Positions 55,143 to 63,815 of a DNA stretch of 64,000 nt are shown here, piece after piece; the first letter of the stretch is position 1; each line of letters starts with the position of its first letter. The translations under genes were made by a program, and so were the position numbers. Source of the stretch: Gardnerella coleohominis (GTDB lineage Bacteria > Actinomycetota > Actinomycetes > Actinomycetales > Bifidobacteriaceae); assembly GCF_002896555.1 (NCBI RefSeq), contig NZ_MNLH01000002.1:186001-250000 (forward strand). Reading direction: 5' to 3'. Below the pieces are notes generated by a model. It had not been told where the DNA came from. It worked only from the letters and a program-made list of their open reading frames with translations, and did not search any database.

Positions 55143-56719
55143 GGCAGCCTCCAATGGCGATTATCTCGAGCAAGCATAGCATCAGCCTCTGCAGGACCCC
55201 ACGTTCCAGCGCGATATGGTTGCGGTTGTGTGCCAAGCGAGCTCCAGAATTCCTCAATAGGGTCGAGAATTTTCCAACTTAAATCTACTTCTTGCGTAGT
55301 TGGGAATAGCGGCGGCTCGCCAAGAAGTACGTCAAGAATTAATCGCTCGTAAGCTTCAGGGGAATTTTCTGTAAAAGAGCGTCCGTAACTAAAGTCCATA
55401 GAAACGTCACGCACTTCCATAGCAGTTCCGCCAGGAACTTTCGCACCAAAGCGCATAGTAACACCCTCATCAGGCTGAACTCGAATCACAATAGCGTTAC
55501 TACCAAGTTCTCTTACGGCAGTAGACTCAAACGGCAAATGCGGAGCACGCTTAAAAATAACAGCAATTTCCGTAACGCGTTTACCTAAACGTTTACCTGT
55601 ACGCAAATAGAACGGAACTCCAGCCCAACGTCGAGTATCAACATCCAGTCGTACTGCAGCATACGTTTCAGTAGTGCTTTTAGGATCAATTCCTTGTTCT
55701 TCCAAGTATCCAACAGCTTTGTAAGAGCCCTGCCATCCTGCTGCATATTGTCCTCGAGCAGTATTGGCAGCCAAGTCTTGAGGAAGTCTGATTGCGGATA
55801 GAACTTTCGTTTTTTCAGCAGTCAAATCACTAGCGCGGAAACTTACAGGCTCTTCCATAGCAGTAAGCGCCATAAGCTGAAGCAAATGGTTCTGAATCAC
55901 ATCACGAGCAGCACCTATTCCATCGTAATAACCGGCACGTCCGCCAATTCCAATATCTTCAGCCATCGTAATTTGCACGTGGTCAACATAATTCGCGTTC
56001 CAAATCGGCTCATACATTGCGTTAGCAAATCGGAAAGCCAGCAAATTTTGCACAGTTTCCTTGCCTAAATAATGGTCAATTCGGAACACAGAATTAGGAT
56101 CAAAAACTTCAGAAACAACGCGATCTAACTCTCGTGCGCTCGCTAAATCGTGTCCAAAAGGCTTTTCAATAATTACGCGACGCCAAGCATGTTCAGAAGA
56201 GTGCGAAAGGCCTGATGCTGCAAGTTGTTGTGCAACAACCGGGAAGCTGGAAGGCGGAATAGACATGTAAAAAGCGTGATTTCCGCGAGTTCCACGATCC
56301 CTATCTAGCTCGTTCACTGTTTTGCTTAAACGCTCAAACGCGGATGCGTCGTCAAAAGTACCGCGCACGAAACGTATGCCTTTAGCAAGATTAATCCAAG
56401 TTGACTCACGAAATGGCGTTCTACAATGTTGCTCAATATTCTCGCGCACAAAGTTTACGAAATGCTCATCCGTCCAATCGCGTCTTGCAAAACCAGTTAA
56501 ACCAAATCCTGGAGGCAAAAGCCCGCGATTAGCTAGATCATATACAGCTGGCATAAGTTTTTTGCGCGCTAAATCGCCAGTAATGCCAAAAATTACTAGG
56601 CTGCACGGGCCTGCAATACGAGCTAAACGCAAATCACGCGGATCGCGCAAAGGATTCGTCCAAGTAGATGCGCTTTCCTCATCGCCTTGCAAATTACGTA
56701 GTGTCCTCAACTCAGTCAT
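55139..56719 (-). CDS. zwf: Glucose-6-phosphate 1-dehydrogenase
   Basis: 526 aa. GITGDLARKKLMPAVYDLANRG (NADP fold), catalytic RIDHYLGKETVQNLLAFRFAN, then VQITMAEDIGIGGRAGYYD and PFYLRTGKRL. It is the first step of the oxidative pentose phosphate pathway. With opcA and pgl it forms an operon opposite gnd. Confidence 0.98.
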   Translation of the reverse strand: MTELRTLRNLQGDEESASTWTNPLRDPRDLRLARIAGPCSLVIFGITGDLARKKLMPAVYDLANRGLLPPGFGLTGFARRDWTDEHFVNFVRENIEQHCRTPFRESTWINLAKGIRFVRGTFDDASAFERLSKTVNELDRDRGTRGNHAFYMSIPPSSFPVVAQQLAASGLSHSSEHAWRRVIIEKPFGHDLASARELDRVVSEVFDPNSVFRIDHYLGKETVQNLLAFRFANAMYEPIWNANYVDHVQITMAEDIGIGGRAGYYDGIGAARDVIQNHLLQLMALTAMEEPVSFRASDLTAEKTKVLSAIRLPQDLAANTARGQYAAGWQGSYKAVGYLEEQGIDPKSTTETYAAVRLDVDTRRWAGVPFYLRTGKRLGKRVTEIAVIFKRAPHLPFESTAVRELGSNAIVIRVQPDEGVTMRFGAKVPGGTAMEVRDVSMDFSYGRSFTENSPEAYERLILDVLLGEPPLFPTTQEVDLSWKILDPIEEFWSSLGTQPQPYRAGTWGPAEADAMLARDNRHWRLP

Positions 56720-56818
56720 AAGTACTATCGTAATGTTTCTAGGCTATTTTTACACGCGCTTTAGCATTTTTGTTATAGGCTTTTCTTGTAACAAACGCAA
56801 ATTCCTAGAAAAATCGCC

Positions 56819-59356
56819 TTATAATCCGCATACCGCAAGTCGAATCATTCTTGCAAATTTAGGGCCTCCGATAGGAGTTAAATGCACTCCGTCATCAGTC
56901 AAATATTCAGAATGACCGTTGCTTAAACCATGCCAATCAATAATTCCAACGTTTTTGTGTGTCGCTGCAAATTCACGTAGTTTGGCATTTGTTGCATCCT
57001 GCCATGGCTGAGGCACACGTGTTGTAACAAAGTAAACTGGTTTTCCATGTGCTACGTCAACCAGGTGTTGAAGCAAAGAATCATTATTAGGAGGTCCATT
57101 TGTTCCGAGAGCATATACTACAGCGCTACCTTTATGGCCTTCTGATAAATCTTTTTCGAATGCATCTGCGCCTTGATAAATTTGTCTGCTGACTTTTCCA
57201 TCTACAAAAGCGTTAGGCATTACTTCCAAAATATATGGTTTTGCGCCTTCAGTTATAGAATCTCCGACCATCATTATCTTTGCAGAGCAAGTATCTTTTT
57301 TGCTATCGAACTTGAATGTCGACGTTACGAGATTTTCTGGCACTTTCTCAGCAATAGGATTAAGTATTCTTTGCTTTGCTGGAATAGGCGGATTCTTACC
57401 CTTCTTTATATTTATAAGTTTTCCAGTAAAACGACGCTTTGCTACAGTCTTATTCGCAGAACCATTTTTATTACTATGATTTGAATTATTTTGATTGTGT
57501 TCTGACTTTTGGTGTGAAGATCTTGCTACAGCTGAAAGTTCTGGTCGCAACTGTACGGCGCGTTCATGAGCAATATTCTTCCAATTTAACGGCAATACTA
57601 TTAGAGCAACCGTAGTTGCTGCGCATACTACTATGAAAAGATCTCTAGCTGCAGATGTTAGGTTTACCGATTTGCTAGATACATTAACGTTAGCGTCCAC
57701 TGCATTTGACGCGTTCAAAGAGAACTTTCGCTTAACTAGAGGCATTTCAAATATACGGTAGAAGCATTCTGCAACCACAACTGTAGCTAAGAATTGCAAT
57801 ATTTGCTCCCACCAAGGCGCAAGATTTGTGCGCGTCGCAGGATTGAAAATCTCAAGCAATGGGAAATGAACTAAATACAATGCAAATGATCTTTTGCCAA
57901 GATATTTAAAAGGCGCTAATCCAAGAATCTTATAGCACAAGTTATCTTTTTGGCAGCATGCCCATAGTGCTATTGATGAAACAATTGCAATAAGTGTATA
58001 TCCGCCATAATTAAGCCAATATGACATGCTATCCGCGTAAACGTATCCAACAATAAGTACGACTATAGAAAGCAAACCTATTATTGAGCGGATCCACGAT
58101 GCTAATGGAGTAAAAGTATGAGTGAGTTTCTTCGTATTATTAAAAATATTCTCAGGCAGTTCTCTAATTTCAGATTTAGCGTATGTGTTATTAGTTTCGC
58201 TAGAGTATGAATCCGAGTATGCATCGCCAGAAACATTATTAGGATTGTTTTCAGAATTTGAATCCGAAAAATCTATTTGCAGTCCAGCTCGTAAATCTTG
58301 CGGAATATTATATTCATCGTTATTAAATTTATATGAAGAATTAAATTTATCTTCTGAATTAATTGAAGAATTACCGTTTGATACGTTTCGACTATTTTCT
58401 AATTTATTAGACTGTTTTAAATCTTCCCCAGAATAAGCGTTTTCTTGAGATAAAATTTCTCTCTTGTTTTCTTTATTGCTTAAAACATATGTAAAAGTAT
58501 CTGCAACAAGCCCTCGGATACTACCTTTAGAGAACCATATTGAATACATTGCTAAAAGCGCGCCGATTAAAAATTCTGATCCTCGCGTATCAAGCGAATA
58601 GTAGACGCGAGCTATAGTCATGCCATTGCCGTGCATGAATGTAATAGCAGCCGTTGTTATCACTGAAGCAATAGTTAATAATGCTGTTATTCCAATTCGT
58701 ATGAATTTAGAATGAACAAGCTTTATAAGCGCCCATAATATGATTGGCCATATTACAAAAGCTTGCATTATAAGGCCTAGATACCATAAGTGTTTAATAG
58801 GGGATGGCAGACCCGCTTCGTCAAAGTATGAGACTTTTCGAAGAATATAAGCCATATTGCTAAAGAATCCTGCTCCTGAGAGCGCGTCAGATTGTAATTT
58901 AGGCAATAAGCTTGGAGCAAACAGCCATAATATTGGTGCGCTTAAAGCAATAGTTCCAAGTGTTGAAGGCCAAATCCTTTTAATTCGATTCCATAAATAC
59001 TTAAAGTAATGAATATGTAAGTCGCGGCTATAGATATGTAGTAGCGAAATTGTGCTGAAATATCCAGCTAAAACAAGGAATAAAGTTACTCCTAAGAATC
59101 CGCCTTGAAGCATTGCTGGGCGCAAATGGAATGCTACGATTCCGATTATTGCCAATGCTCGTAATCCATCTATAGCAGGATTTCTGTAATGACTGCACTT
59201 ATTTTTATTATCTTCCGAGGAATTTCTATTAGCGTTCTCGCCCATATTGGGTGTGAGATTTTCAGATTTTCGTGTGCTTAAATTATCTTTCTCAGAAAAG
59301 GTCATACTTGCCTGCGGAATAACGGGATTTTTACCCGTTTTTTCTTTTGCCATCAT
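56819..59356 (-). CDS. OafA/YrhL-type membrane acyltransferase with C-terminal SGNH domain
   Basis: 845 aa. Acyltransferase-3 part from residue 60 (IDGLRALAIIGIVAFHLRP with catalytic His; LFLVLAGYFST) with about ten membrane helices. An Asn/Ser/Glu-rich insert of about 120 residues (roughly 290-410) interrupts it. A basic linker leads to an SGNH domain: MMVGDSITEGAKP (Ser), YALGTNGPPN (Asn) and DDGVHLTPIG (Asp/His). It likely O-acetylates cell-wall or surface glycan outside the membrane. Residues 1-55 are low-complexity. Confidence 0.9.
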   Translation of the reverse strand: MMAKEKTGKNPVIPQASMTFSEKDNLSTRKSENLTPNMGENANRNSSEDNKNKCSHYRNPAIDGLRALAIIGIVAFHLRPAMLQGGFLGVTLFLVLAGYFSTISLLHIYSRDLHIHYFKYLWNRIKRIWPSTLGTIALSAPILWLFAPSLLPKLQSDALSGAGFFSNMAYILRKVSYFDEAGLPSPIKHLWYLGLIMQAFVIWPIILWALIKLVHSKFIRIGITALLTIASVITTAAITFMHGNGMTIARVYYSLDTRGSEFLIGALLAMYSIWFSKGSIRGLVADTFTYVLSNKENKREILSQENAYSGEDLKQSNKLENSRNVSNGNSSINSEDKFNSSYKFNNDEYNIPQDLRAGLQIDFSDSNSENNPNNVSGDAYSDSYSSETNNTYAKSEIRELPENIFNNTKKLTHTFTPLASWIRSIIGLLSIVVLIVGYVYADSMSYWLNYGGYTLIAIVSSIALWACCQKDNLCYKILGLAPFKYLGKRSFALYLVHFPLLEIFNPATRTNLAPWWEQILQFLATVVVAECFYRIFEMPLVKRKFSLNASNAVDANVNVSSKSVNLTSAARDLFIVVCAATTVALIVLPLNWKNIAHERAVQLRPELSAVARSSHQKSEHNQNNSNHSNKNGSANKTVAKRRFTGKLINIKKGKNPPIPAKQRILNPIAEKVPENLVTSTFKFDSKKDTCSAKIMMVGDSITEGAKPYILEVMPNAFVDGKVSRQIYQGADAFEKDLSEGHKGSAVVYALGTNGPPNNDSLLQHLVDVAHGKPVYFVTTRVPQPWQDATNAKLREFAATHKNVGIIDWHGLSNGHSEYLTDDGVHLTPIGGPKFARMIRLAVCGL

Positions 59357-59711
59357 GCCTGCAATTCGTTCCGTTAAGTACTTAACTAAGTGTATTTTCT
59401 TACAAAATCAGAATGATAATAACTACTTATTAAGACACTATAATGCGTTAAGCGTGTCTTAATTTTCTAACTAATAATTGTTGAAATAGCGCGATAATCA
59501 TGTCTTATGCTTAAGTATTTTGTTAGGTTTTTATATTTTTCCAAAGTCTTTTTCTAACTTATTTTTGATTAATTGTTTATCTTTAATTTTAACTATTTTA
59601 GTTCGTCATATTTTAATTTCTACTATTTTAATTTTAACCATTTTAATTTCTACTCTTTGGCGCGCGGTAAAGTAATAGAGAAAATTATTGCCATGCGCTA
59701 AAGGAGTAAAA
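59357..59711. other. Divergent region between acyltransferase and ppa
   Basis: 355 bp without a gene. It holds the palindrome GTTAAGTACTTAAC (59373-59386), a 10-bp inverted repeat (59429-59463) and an AT-rich tract with repeated TTTTAATTTCTACT words (59580-59655). AAGGAG (59701) serves ppa. Confidence 0.7.
59429..59463. promoter_or_regulatory. Perfect 10-bp inverted repeat upstream of the acyltransferase gene
   Basis: ATTAAGACAC (59429-59438) and GTGTCTTAAT (59454-59463) flank 15 bp that contain TATAAT. It lies 73 bp upstream of the acyltransferase start. Operator-like; regulator unknown. Confidence 0.55.
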
Positions 59712-60206
59712 ATGGCTGAAACTTTTAATGTTGTTGTGGAGATTCCACGCGGTTCCAAGAACAAGTATGAAGTAGATCACGAAACTGGTCGCGTATTCTT
59801 GGATCGCACTCTTTTCACAGCTATGGGTTATCCAGATGATTACGGATACATTGAAGGCACTTTGGGCGAAGATGGCGATCCACTCGACGCTCTCGTTATG
59901 CTTCCAAATTCCGTGTTCCCAGGATGCGTTGTTGAGTGCCGCGCTGTTGGCTTGTACCACATGGTTGACGAAGCTGGCGGAGACGATAAGGTTTTGTGCG
60001 TCCCAGCTGACGTTCGTTTCGACGACATCAAGGATATCGATGACGTGAATGAGTATCACAAGGCTGAAATCAAGCACTTCTTCGAGCAGTACAAGGCTTT
60101 GGAACCAGGTAAGGAAGTTCTTCCTGGTGATTTCTGGGCTGGCGTAGAGCAGGCTGAAAAGGAAATCGTTGCAGCTCGTAAGCGCTTGGAAGAAAGCGAA
60201 AAATAA
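59712..60206 (+). CDS. ppa: Inorganic pyrophosphatase, family I
   Basis: 164 aa from ATG 59712, with AAGGAG 5 bp upstream. [35 protein letters not shown], and metal-binding [12 protein letters not shown] (DxDPxD type) are intact. It hydrolyses pyrophosphate and pulls biosynthesis forward. G+C-richer codon use suggests high expression. Confidence 0.98.
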   Translation: MAETFNVVVEIPRGSKNKYEVDHETGRVFLDRTLFTAMGYPDDYGYIEGTLGEDGDPLDALVMLPNSVFPGCVVECRAVGLYHMVDEAGGDDKVLCVPADVRFDDIKDIDDVNEYHKAEIKHFFEQYKALEPGKEVLPGDFWAGVEQAEKEIVAARKRLEESEK

Positions 60207-60214
60207 TTGAATTA

Positions 60215-60250
60215 ATGCAGTAGATTGTTGAATCTACTGCATTTTTTTTT
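60215..60250 (+). terminator. Terminator after ppa
   Basis: ATGCAGTAGATT (60215-60226) and AATCTACTGCAT (60231-60242) pair perfectly over 12 bp, followed by nine T. Strong intrinsic terminator. Confidence 0.95.
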
Positions 60251-60282
60251 ACCTATATTCATTTTATTTCTTTTATTATAGA

Positions 60283-60654
60283 TTTATTTACCAGATACGT
60301 TTTGCTACCAGTTAGGCAGAGATTTAAGATTTTTCGCCCAGAGCGAAATGTATCGCTCGCGCGTTACAGCGCGCTCACGTCTTCGCTTGCGTTGAAAGTC
60401 CACTGGACTTTCAACTTTGAGCAAGCTCACTCATCGAAGTGCATTCGCGCGCTACGCTTTAAGCGCTCATGCAAGTCGATTCGCAGCACGAAGTGGTGAT
60501 TCATTGAGCGAAGAAGGAAAATTGAAAAATCTCGGTGATTAACCGAAGATTAAAAGACTAAACATGCCAAGAGCTGTCGGAGTTTCTCTTAGAGCAATGT
60601 AAAAATCTTGCGATGAGAGAAACTCCGACAACTCAGCAACATTAGACAGGAAAA
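60283..60654. repeat. 372-bp repeat, copy 1
   Basis: It matches 63365-63736 at a constant offset of 3,082 bp with no gap and about 12 substitutions, nine of them near the ends. It contains several perfect hairpins: GAGCGA/TCGCTC, GTTGAAAGTCCA/TGGACTTTCAAC and, near the 3' end, GTCGGAGTTTCTCT/AGAGAAACTCCGAC (60576-60589 and 60616-60629). Its G+C is higher than that of nearby spacers. A 65-codon frame crosses it but looks fortuitous. No known RNA family is recognised. Confidence 0.93.
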
Positions 60655-60692
60655 GCTCACGCAAAAATTGATTTAGTGATGAGATTATTGCA

Positions 60693-61388
60693 TTATTTTG
60701 GGGCTTTAAAACTAGGACAAGTAAGTCTTAATGGGCACTCATAACAGTGCGGATTACGCGCAGTGCATACAGTTCTTCCATGCAAAATTAATCTATGCGA
60801 AAGATTAGTCCATTCGTCAGGTGGAAAATACTTAGTTATATCGCGTTCAATTTTTGCTGGATCAGGATTTTTACTACTCCAATCCTTACGCCAACGCAAT
60901 CTTCCTGTAACTCTTATCACATGCGTATCAACTGGGAAGCCAGGAATATTAAAAGCATTACCTAAAACAACATTAGCTGTTTTCCTCCCAACTCCTGGAA
61001 GAGAAGTCAAATCCTTCATTGTATTAGGAACAACACCTTTGTATTCCTCAACCAATTTAATTGAAAGCATAACAATATGCTGAGCTTTTACTCTATAAAA
61101 TCCTAAAGAATGAATTAAATATTCAACTCTGCTAATTGGAGCTTTAGATAAAGAAAGCGCGTCTGGAAATTCAGAAAATAAATCTTTAGTGACTTCATTA
61201 ACGCGTTTATCTGTTGTTTGCGCGCTTAAAACAGTAGCAATTAATAGCTCGAATGGATTATTGAAATTAAGAGCACATTTTGGGGATGGGATACTTTTAC
61301 AAAGCAACGCATACTCATTATGAATACGCGTTGAAAGAGCACTTCTATTACTTTTATTACTTCTGTTAGAAGATTCAAGCACAATCAA
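60693..61388 (-). CDS. nth: Endonuclease III
   Basis: 231 aa. In-frame starts are TTG 61388 and GTG 61382; no ATG lies before the conserved domain. HhH motif LPGVGRKTANVVLG with catalytic Lys, FPVDTHVIRVTGRL with catalytic Asp, and the 4Fe-4S cluster CTARNPHCYECPLRLTC (C-x6-C-x2-C-x5-C). It removes oxidised pyrimidines from DNA. It follows the glnR-like gene by 1 bp and is probably cotranscribed. Confidence 0.96.
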   Translation of the reverse strand: MIVLESSNRSNKSNRSALSTRIHNEYALLCKSIPSPKCALNFNNPFELLIATVLSAQTTDKRVNEVTKDLFSEFPDALSLSKAPISRVEYLIHSLGFYRVKAQHIVMLSIKLVEEYKGVVPNTMKDLTSLPGVGRKTANVVLGNAFNIPGFPVDTHVIRVTGRLRWRKDWSSKNPDPAKIERDITKYFPPDEWTNLSHRLILHGRTVCTARNPHCYECPLRLTCPSFKAPK

Positions 61389-61389
61389 C

Positions 61390-62310
61390 TCAGCTTCTCA
61401 TTGCAGATCTTGCTGCAAGTCTTGAAACCATAGCAGACTTTCTATGGGCAGAAGATATTTCGCGCAACTCGGCTGCTGCAGCCTCATCAATGTCATCGTC
61501 GTCTGATTTAAAAGTTTCGTCATAATCTTCTTGAGAAGGTTGAATTAAAGAATCAGAAACAACATGATCGCCAACATTAGCGTCAATGCCTATAGGAATA
61601 TCCTCAGGCGGATCAAAACGATATCCAACGTTTCTCACAGTACCAATCACATGCTCGTATTCTCCGCCGAGCTTAGCGCGCAGCCTTCTAATATGCACGT
61701 CGACAGTACGAGTTCCGCCGTAGTAATCGTATCCCCACACTTCTTGCAATAAATGAGCGCGAGTGAATACGCGACGAGGATGCTGTACAAAATACTTTAA
61801 TAATTCAAATTCTTTATAAGCTAAATCAATAGGCTGATCATGCAAAGTAACCGTATAACCGCGAGTGTCAACAACTAAATCTCCTGCGCAAACACATCCG
61901 TCGCCAGAAACTTCAACGTCCTCTTGAGATGATTCTTCTTGACGCGAAGTAGCCTCAACAAAACGACTACGCTGTGCTACAAGTCTTAAACGTCCCTCAA
62001 CTTCTGCAGGTGAAGCACCGGTTAGAATCACATCCGAAACTCCCCAAGCCGCATTTACTACAGTAAATCCGCCCTCTGTAAGGATAAGAATAACGGGCGC
62101 TTGTACTCCGGAAACTCGCAATAAATTGCATAATGATTTTGCTGTTGCTAAATCGTCTCTTGCGTCCATAAGAAGAACCGTGCGCTCTGGCATTTTGACA
62201 AAACTAGAGGAATCTAACGGTAATACGCGAACGCGATGAGATAACAACGTAAGCGAAGGAAGAACCATGGCAGGCGAGGCACAGGAAGTCATCAAAGTGA
62301 TGTCTGTCAT
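61390..62310 (-). CDS. GlnR-like OmpR-family regulator
   Basis: 306 aa from ATG 62310, with GGAGGT 6 bp upstream; an in-frame extension upstream has no ribosome site. The N-terminal receiver-like domain (LLMDARDDLATAKSLCNLLR, LILTEGGFTVVNAAWGVSDV) matches the atypical GlnR receiver, which lacks the normal phosphorylation pocket. Winged helix: FELLKYFVQHPRRVFTRAHL, TRTVDVHIRRLRAKL. C-terminal tail is acidic. GlnR proteins control nitrogen genes in actinobacteria; targets here are unknown. Confidence 0.88.
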   Translation of the reverse strand: MTDITLMTSCASPAMVLPSLTLLSHRVRVLPLDSSSFVKMPERTVLLMDARDDLATAKSLCNLLRVSGVQAPVILILTEGGFTVVNAAWGVSDVILTGASPAEVEGRLRLVAQRSRFVEATSRQEESSQEDVEVSGDGCVCAGDLVVDTRGYTVTLHDQPIDLAYKEFELLKYFVQHPRRVFTRAHLLQEVWGYDYYGGTRTVDVHIRRLRAKLGGEYEHVIGTVRNVGYRFDPPEDIPIGIDANVGDHVVSDSLIQPSQEDYDETFKSDDDDIDEAAAAELREISSAHRKSAMVSRLAARSAMRS

Positions 62311-62576
62311 ACATACCTCCAAGCCAAAAAGGTTTACGCCTAACACGCTCTTACTAGAAGTGTAGTCCATAGTGCGAAGATTAGGAAAATTAGACGATAC
62401 TAATAAAAAATTTTTTATCTAAACACTCATATCAAACTTTTAAATAAACAAAAGCATTCTAAGCTAAAAGTATGTGTTATATAATGGTTTAATACTGTGA
62501 CACATAAGTAGCAAACATGCGCCTTAAAACATAATAGAAATAATAACGACGCACGATATGCGTAATAGGAGAAGGT

Positions 62577-63305
62577 ATGGATAATACAACTACCACACAA
62601 AAACCGGTGACTGCATTTGCAACAATTGCTGTCACTCAAATTTTTTCCGTGGCTGTTATGTTTATAGCTGCAATTCTTCCTTTTTCTACGTTAAAAGCAA
62701 GTATGCTAGTTTGCGCACTAATCTTGCTTGTGTTCTTTACGCTATGGCCTTTAAAAGGCGGTAAATCAGATCGCACTATAGCTTTTGTTGCAGGAATCTC
62801 ATCTCTTTGGTGTGCAGCTCTATCGCTAAGAGGATTATTGCCTAATAGTGTTATAGACAACAATGATTCAGTATCAATGTCTCAGTTCATTGCAGCTATG
62901 AAGCCTTATGAAAAATGGGCTGTATCTTTTGCACTTATACTTGTTGCAGCAACTTTTGTAAGTTTCGCTCGCCAAATGTTAAGAGAAAAACGAACTAACC
63001 TTGTGCGAAATATTTCTCACACTCTTACAGCAAGCGTTGCAACAGCTGCATTGCCTGGTTGGCTGTTCCTGCCTTCTATAATTCGGTTTATGCCATCTTT
63101 GCGTAACGTATATGGCGGTTGTGCTGTAGCGGTGATTTGCATTTCGCTAATCATAGTATTTTCAGGAATGGCGCATTTGTGGAATAAAAATGCACAATAT
63201 GATGCCAAGTGCATAAAGCCAGAAATAGGAATGGCGTTATTGCCAGTAATGCTTTCAGGAATGCTTATTTATGCGGCTGGATTAGGAATGTTATTAGTTG
63301 CATAA
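62577..63305 (+). CDS. Polytopic membrane protein, unknown
   Basis: 242 aa, with GGAGAAGG before ATG. About six or seven hydrophobic helices (IFSVAVMFIAAILPFST, MLVCALILLVFFTLWPL, and others to the C-terminal IYAAGLGMLLVA). I do not recognise a family. It is divergent from the glnR-like gene and lies between the two copies of the 372-bp repeat. Confidence 0.8.
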   Translation: MDNTTTTQKPVTAFATIAVTQIFSVAVMFIAAILPFSTLKASMLVCALILLVFFTLWPLKGGKSDRTIAFVAGISSLWCAALSLRGLLPNSVIDNNDSVSMSQFIAAMKPYEKWAVSFALILVAATFVSFARQMLREKRTNLVRNISHTLTASVATAALPGWLFLPSIIRFMPSLRNVYGGCAVAVICISLIIVFSGMAHLWNKNAQYDAKCIKPEIGMALLPVMLSGMLIYAAGLGMLLVA

Positions 63306-63364
63306 TCTTATGATTTTGTTTTAAATAACAAAAGTTTGAAACTCGAATAAAATAAGCCGATGGG

Positions 63365-63736
63365 TTTATTTACTAAATACGCTCTGCTATCAGTTAGGCA
63401 GAGATTTAAGATTTTTCGCCCAGAGCGAAATGTATCGCTCGCGCGTTACAGCGCGCTCACGTCTTCGCTTGCGTTGAAAGTCCACTGGACTTTCAACTTT
63501 GAGCAATCTCACTCATCGAAGTGCATTCGCGCGCTACGCTTTAAGCGCTCATGCAAGTCGATTCGCAGCACGAAGTGGTGATTCATTGAGCGAAGAAGAA
63601 AAATCGAAAAATCTCGGTGATTAACCGAAGATTAAAAGATTAAACATGCCAAGAGCTGTCGGAGTTTCTCTTAGAGCAATGTAAAAATCTTGCGATGAGA
63701 GAAACTCCGACAACTCAGCACCATTAAATAGGAAAA
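63365..63736. repeat. 372-bp repeat, copy 2
   Basis: Direct copy of 60283-60654, about 97% identical, same length. The hairpin arms are unchanged in both copies. Substitutions cluster in the first 25 bp and the last 15 bp, with only three between. Confidence 0.93.
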
Positions 63737-63777
63737 TCCTGCAAAAATATGTATGGGTTTAATGATGCGCATTAATG

Positions 63778-63806
63778 TTGCGTTGTTATTCTCATAGTGA
63801 TATAAG
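63778..63806 (+). promoter_or_regulatory. Promoter of the last gene
   Basis: TTGCGT (63778-63783), 17 bp, TATAAG (63801-63806). The start of transcription would fall within a few bases of ATG 63816, so the messenger may be leaderless; no ribosome site is present. Confidence 0.6.
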
Positions 63807-63815
63807 ATATCCCAT

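Larger units (their letters stand above)
63306..63815. other. Region before the last gene: repeat copy 2 and promoter
   Basis: 510 bp; 63365-63736 is copy 2 of the 372-bp repeat, and 63778-63806 is a good promoter for the last gene. Apart from a 73-codon frame over the repeat, nothing coding is seen. Confidence 0.8.

Noticed and set aside
60302-60499. 65-codon frame (and its 73-codon counterpart 63360-63581) over the 372-bp repeat
   Set aside because: No ribosome site, no recognised domain, residues dominated by Arg/Ser/Lys from hairpin sequence; the repeat looks structural and non-coding.
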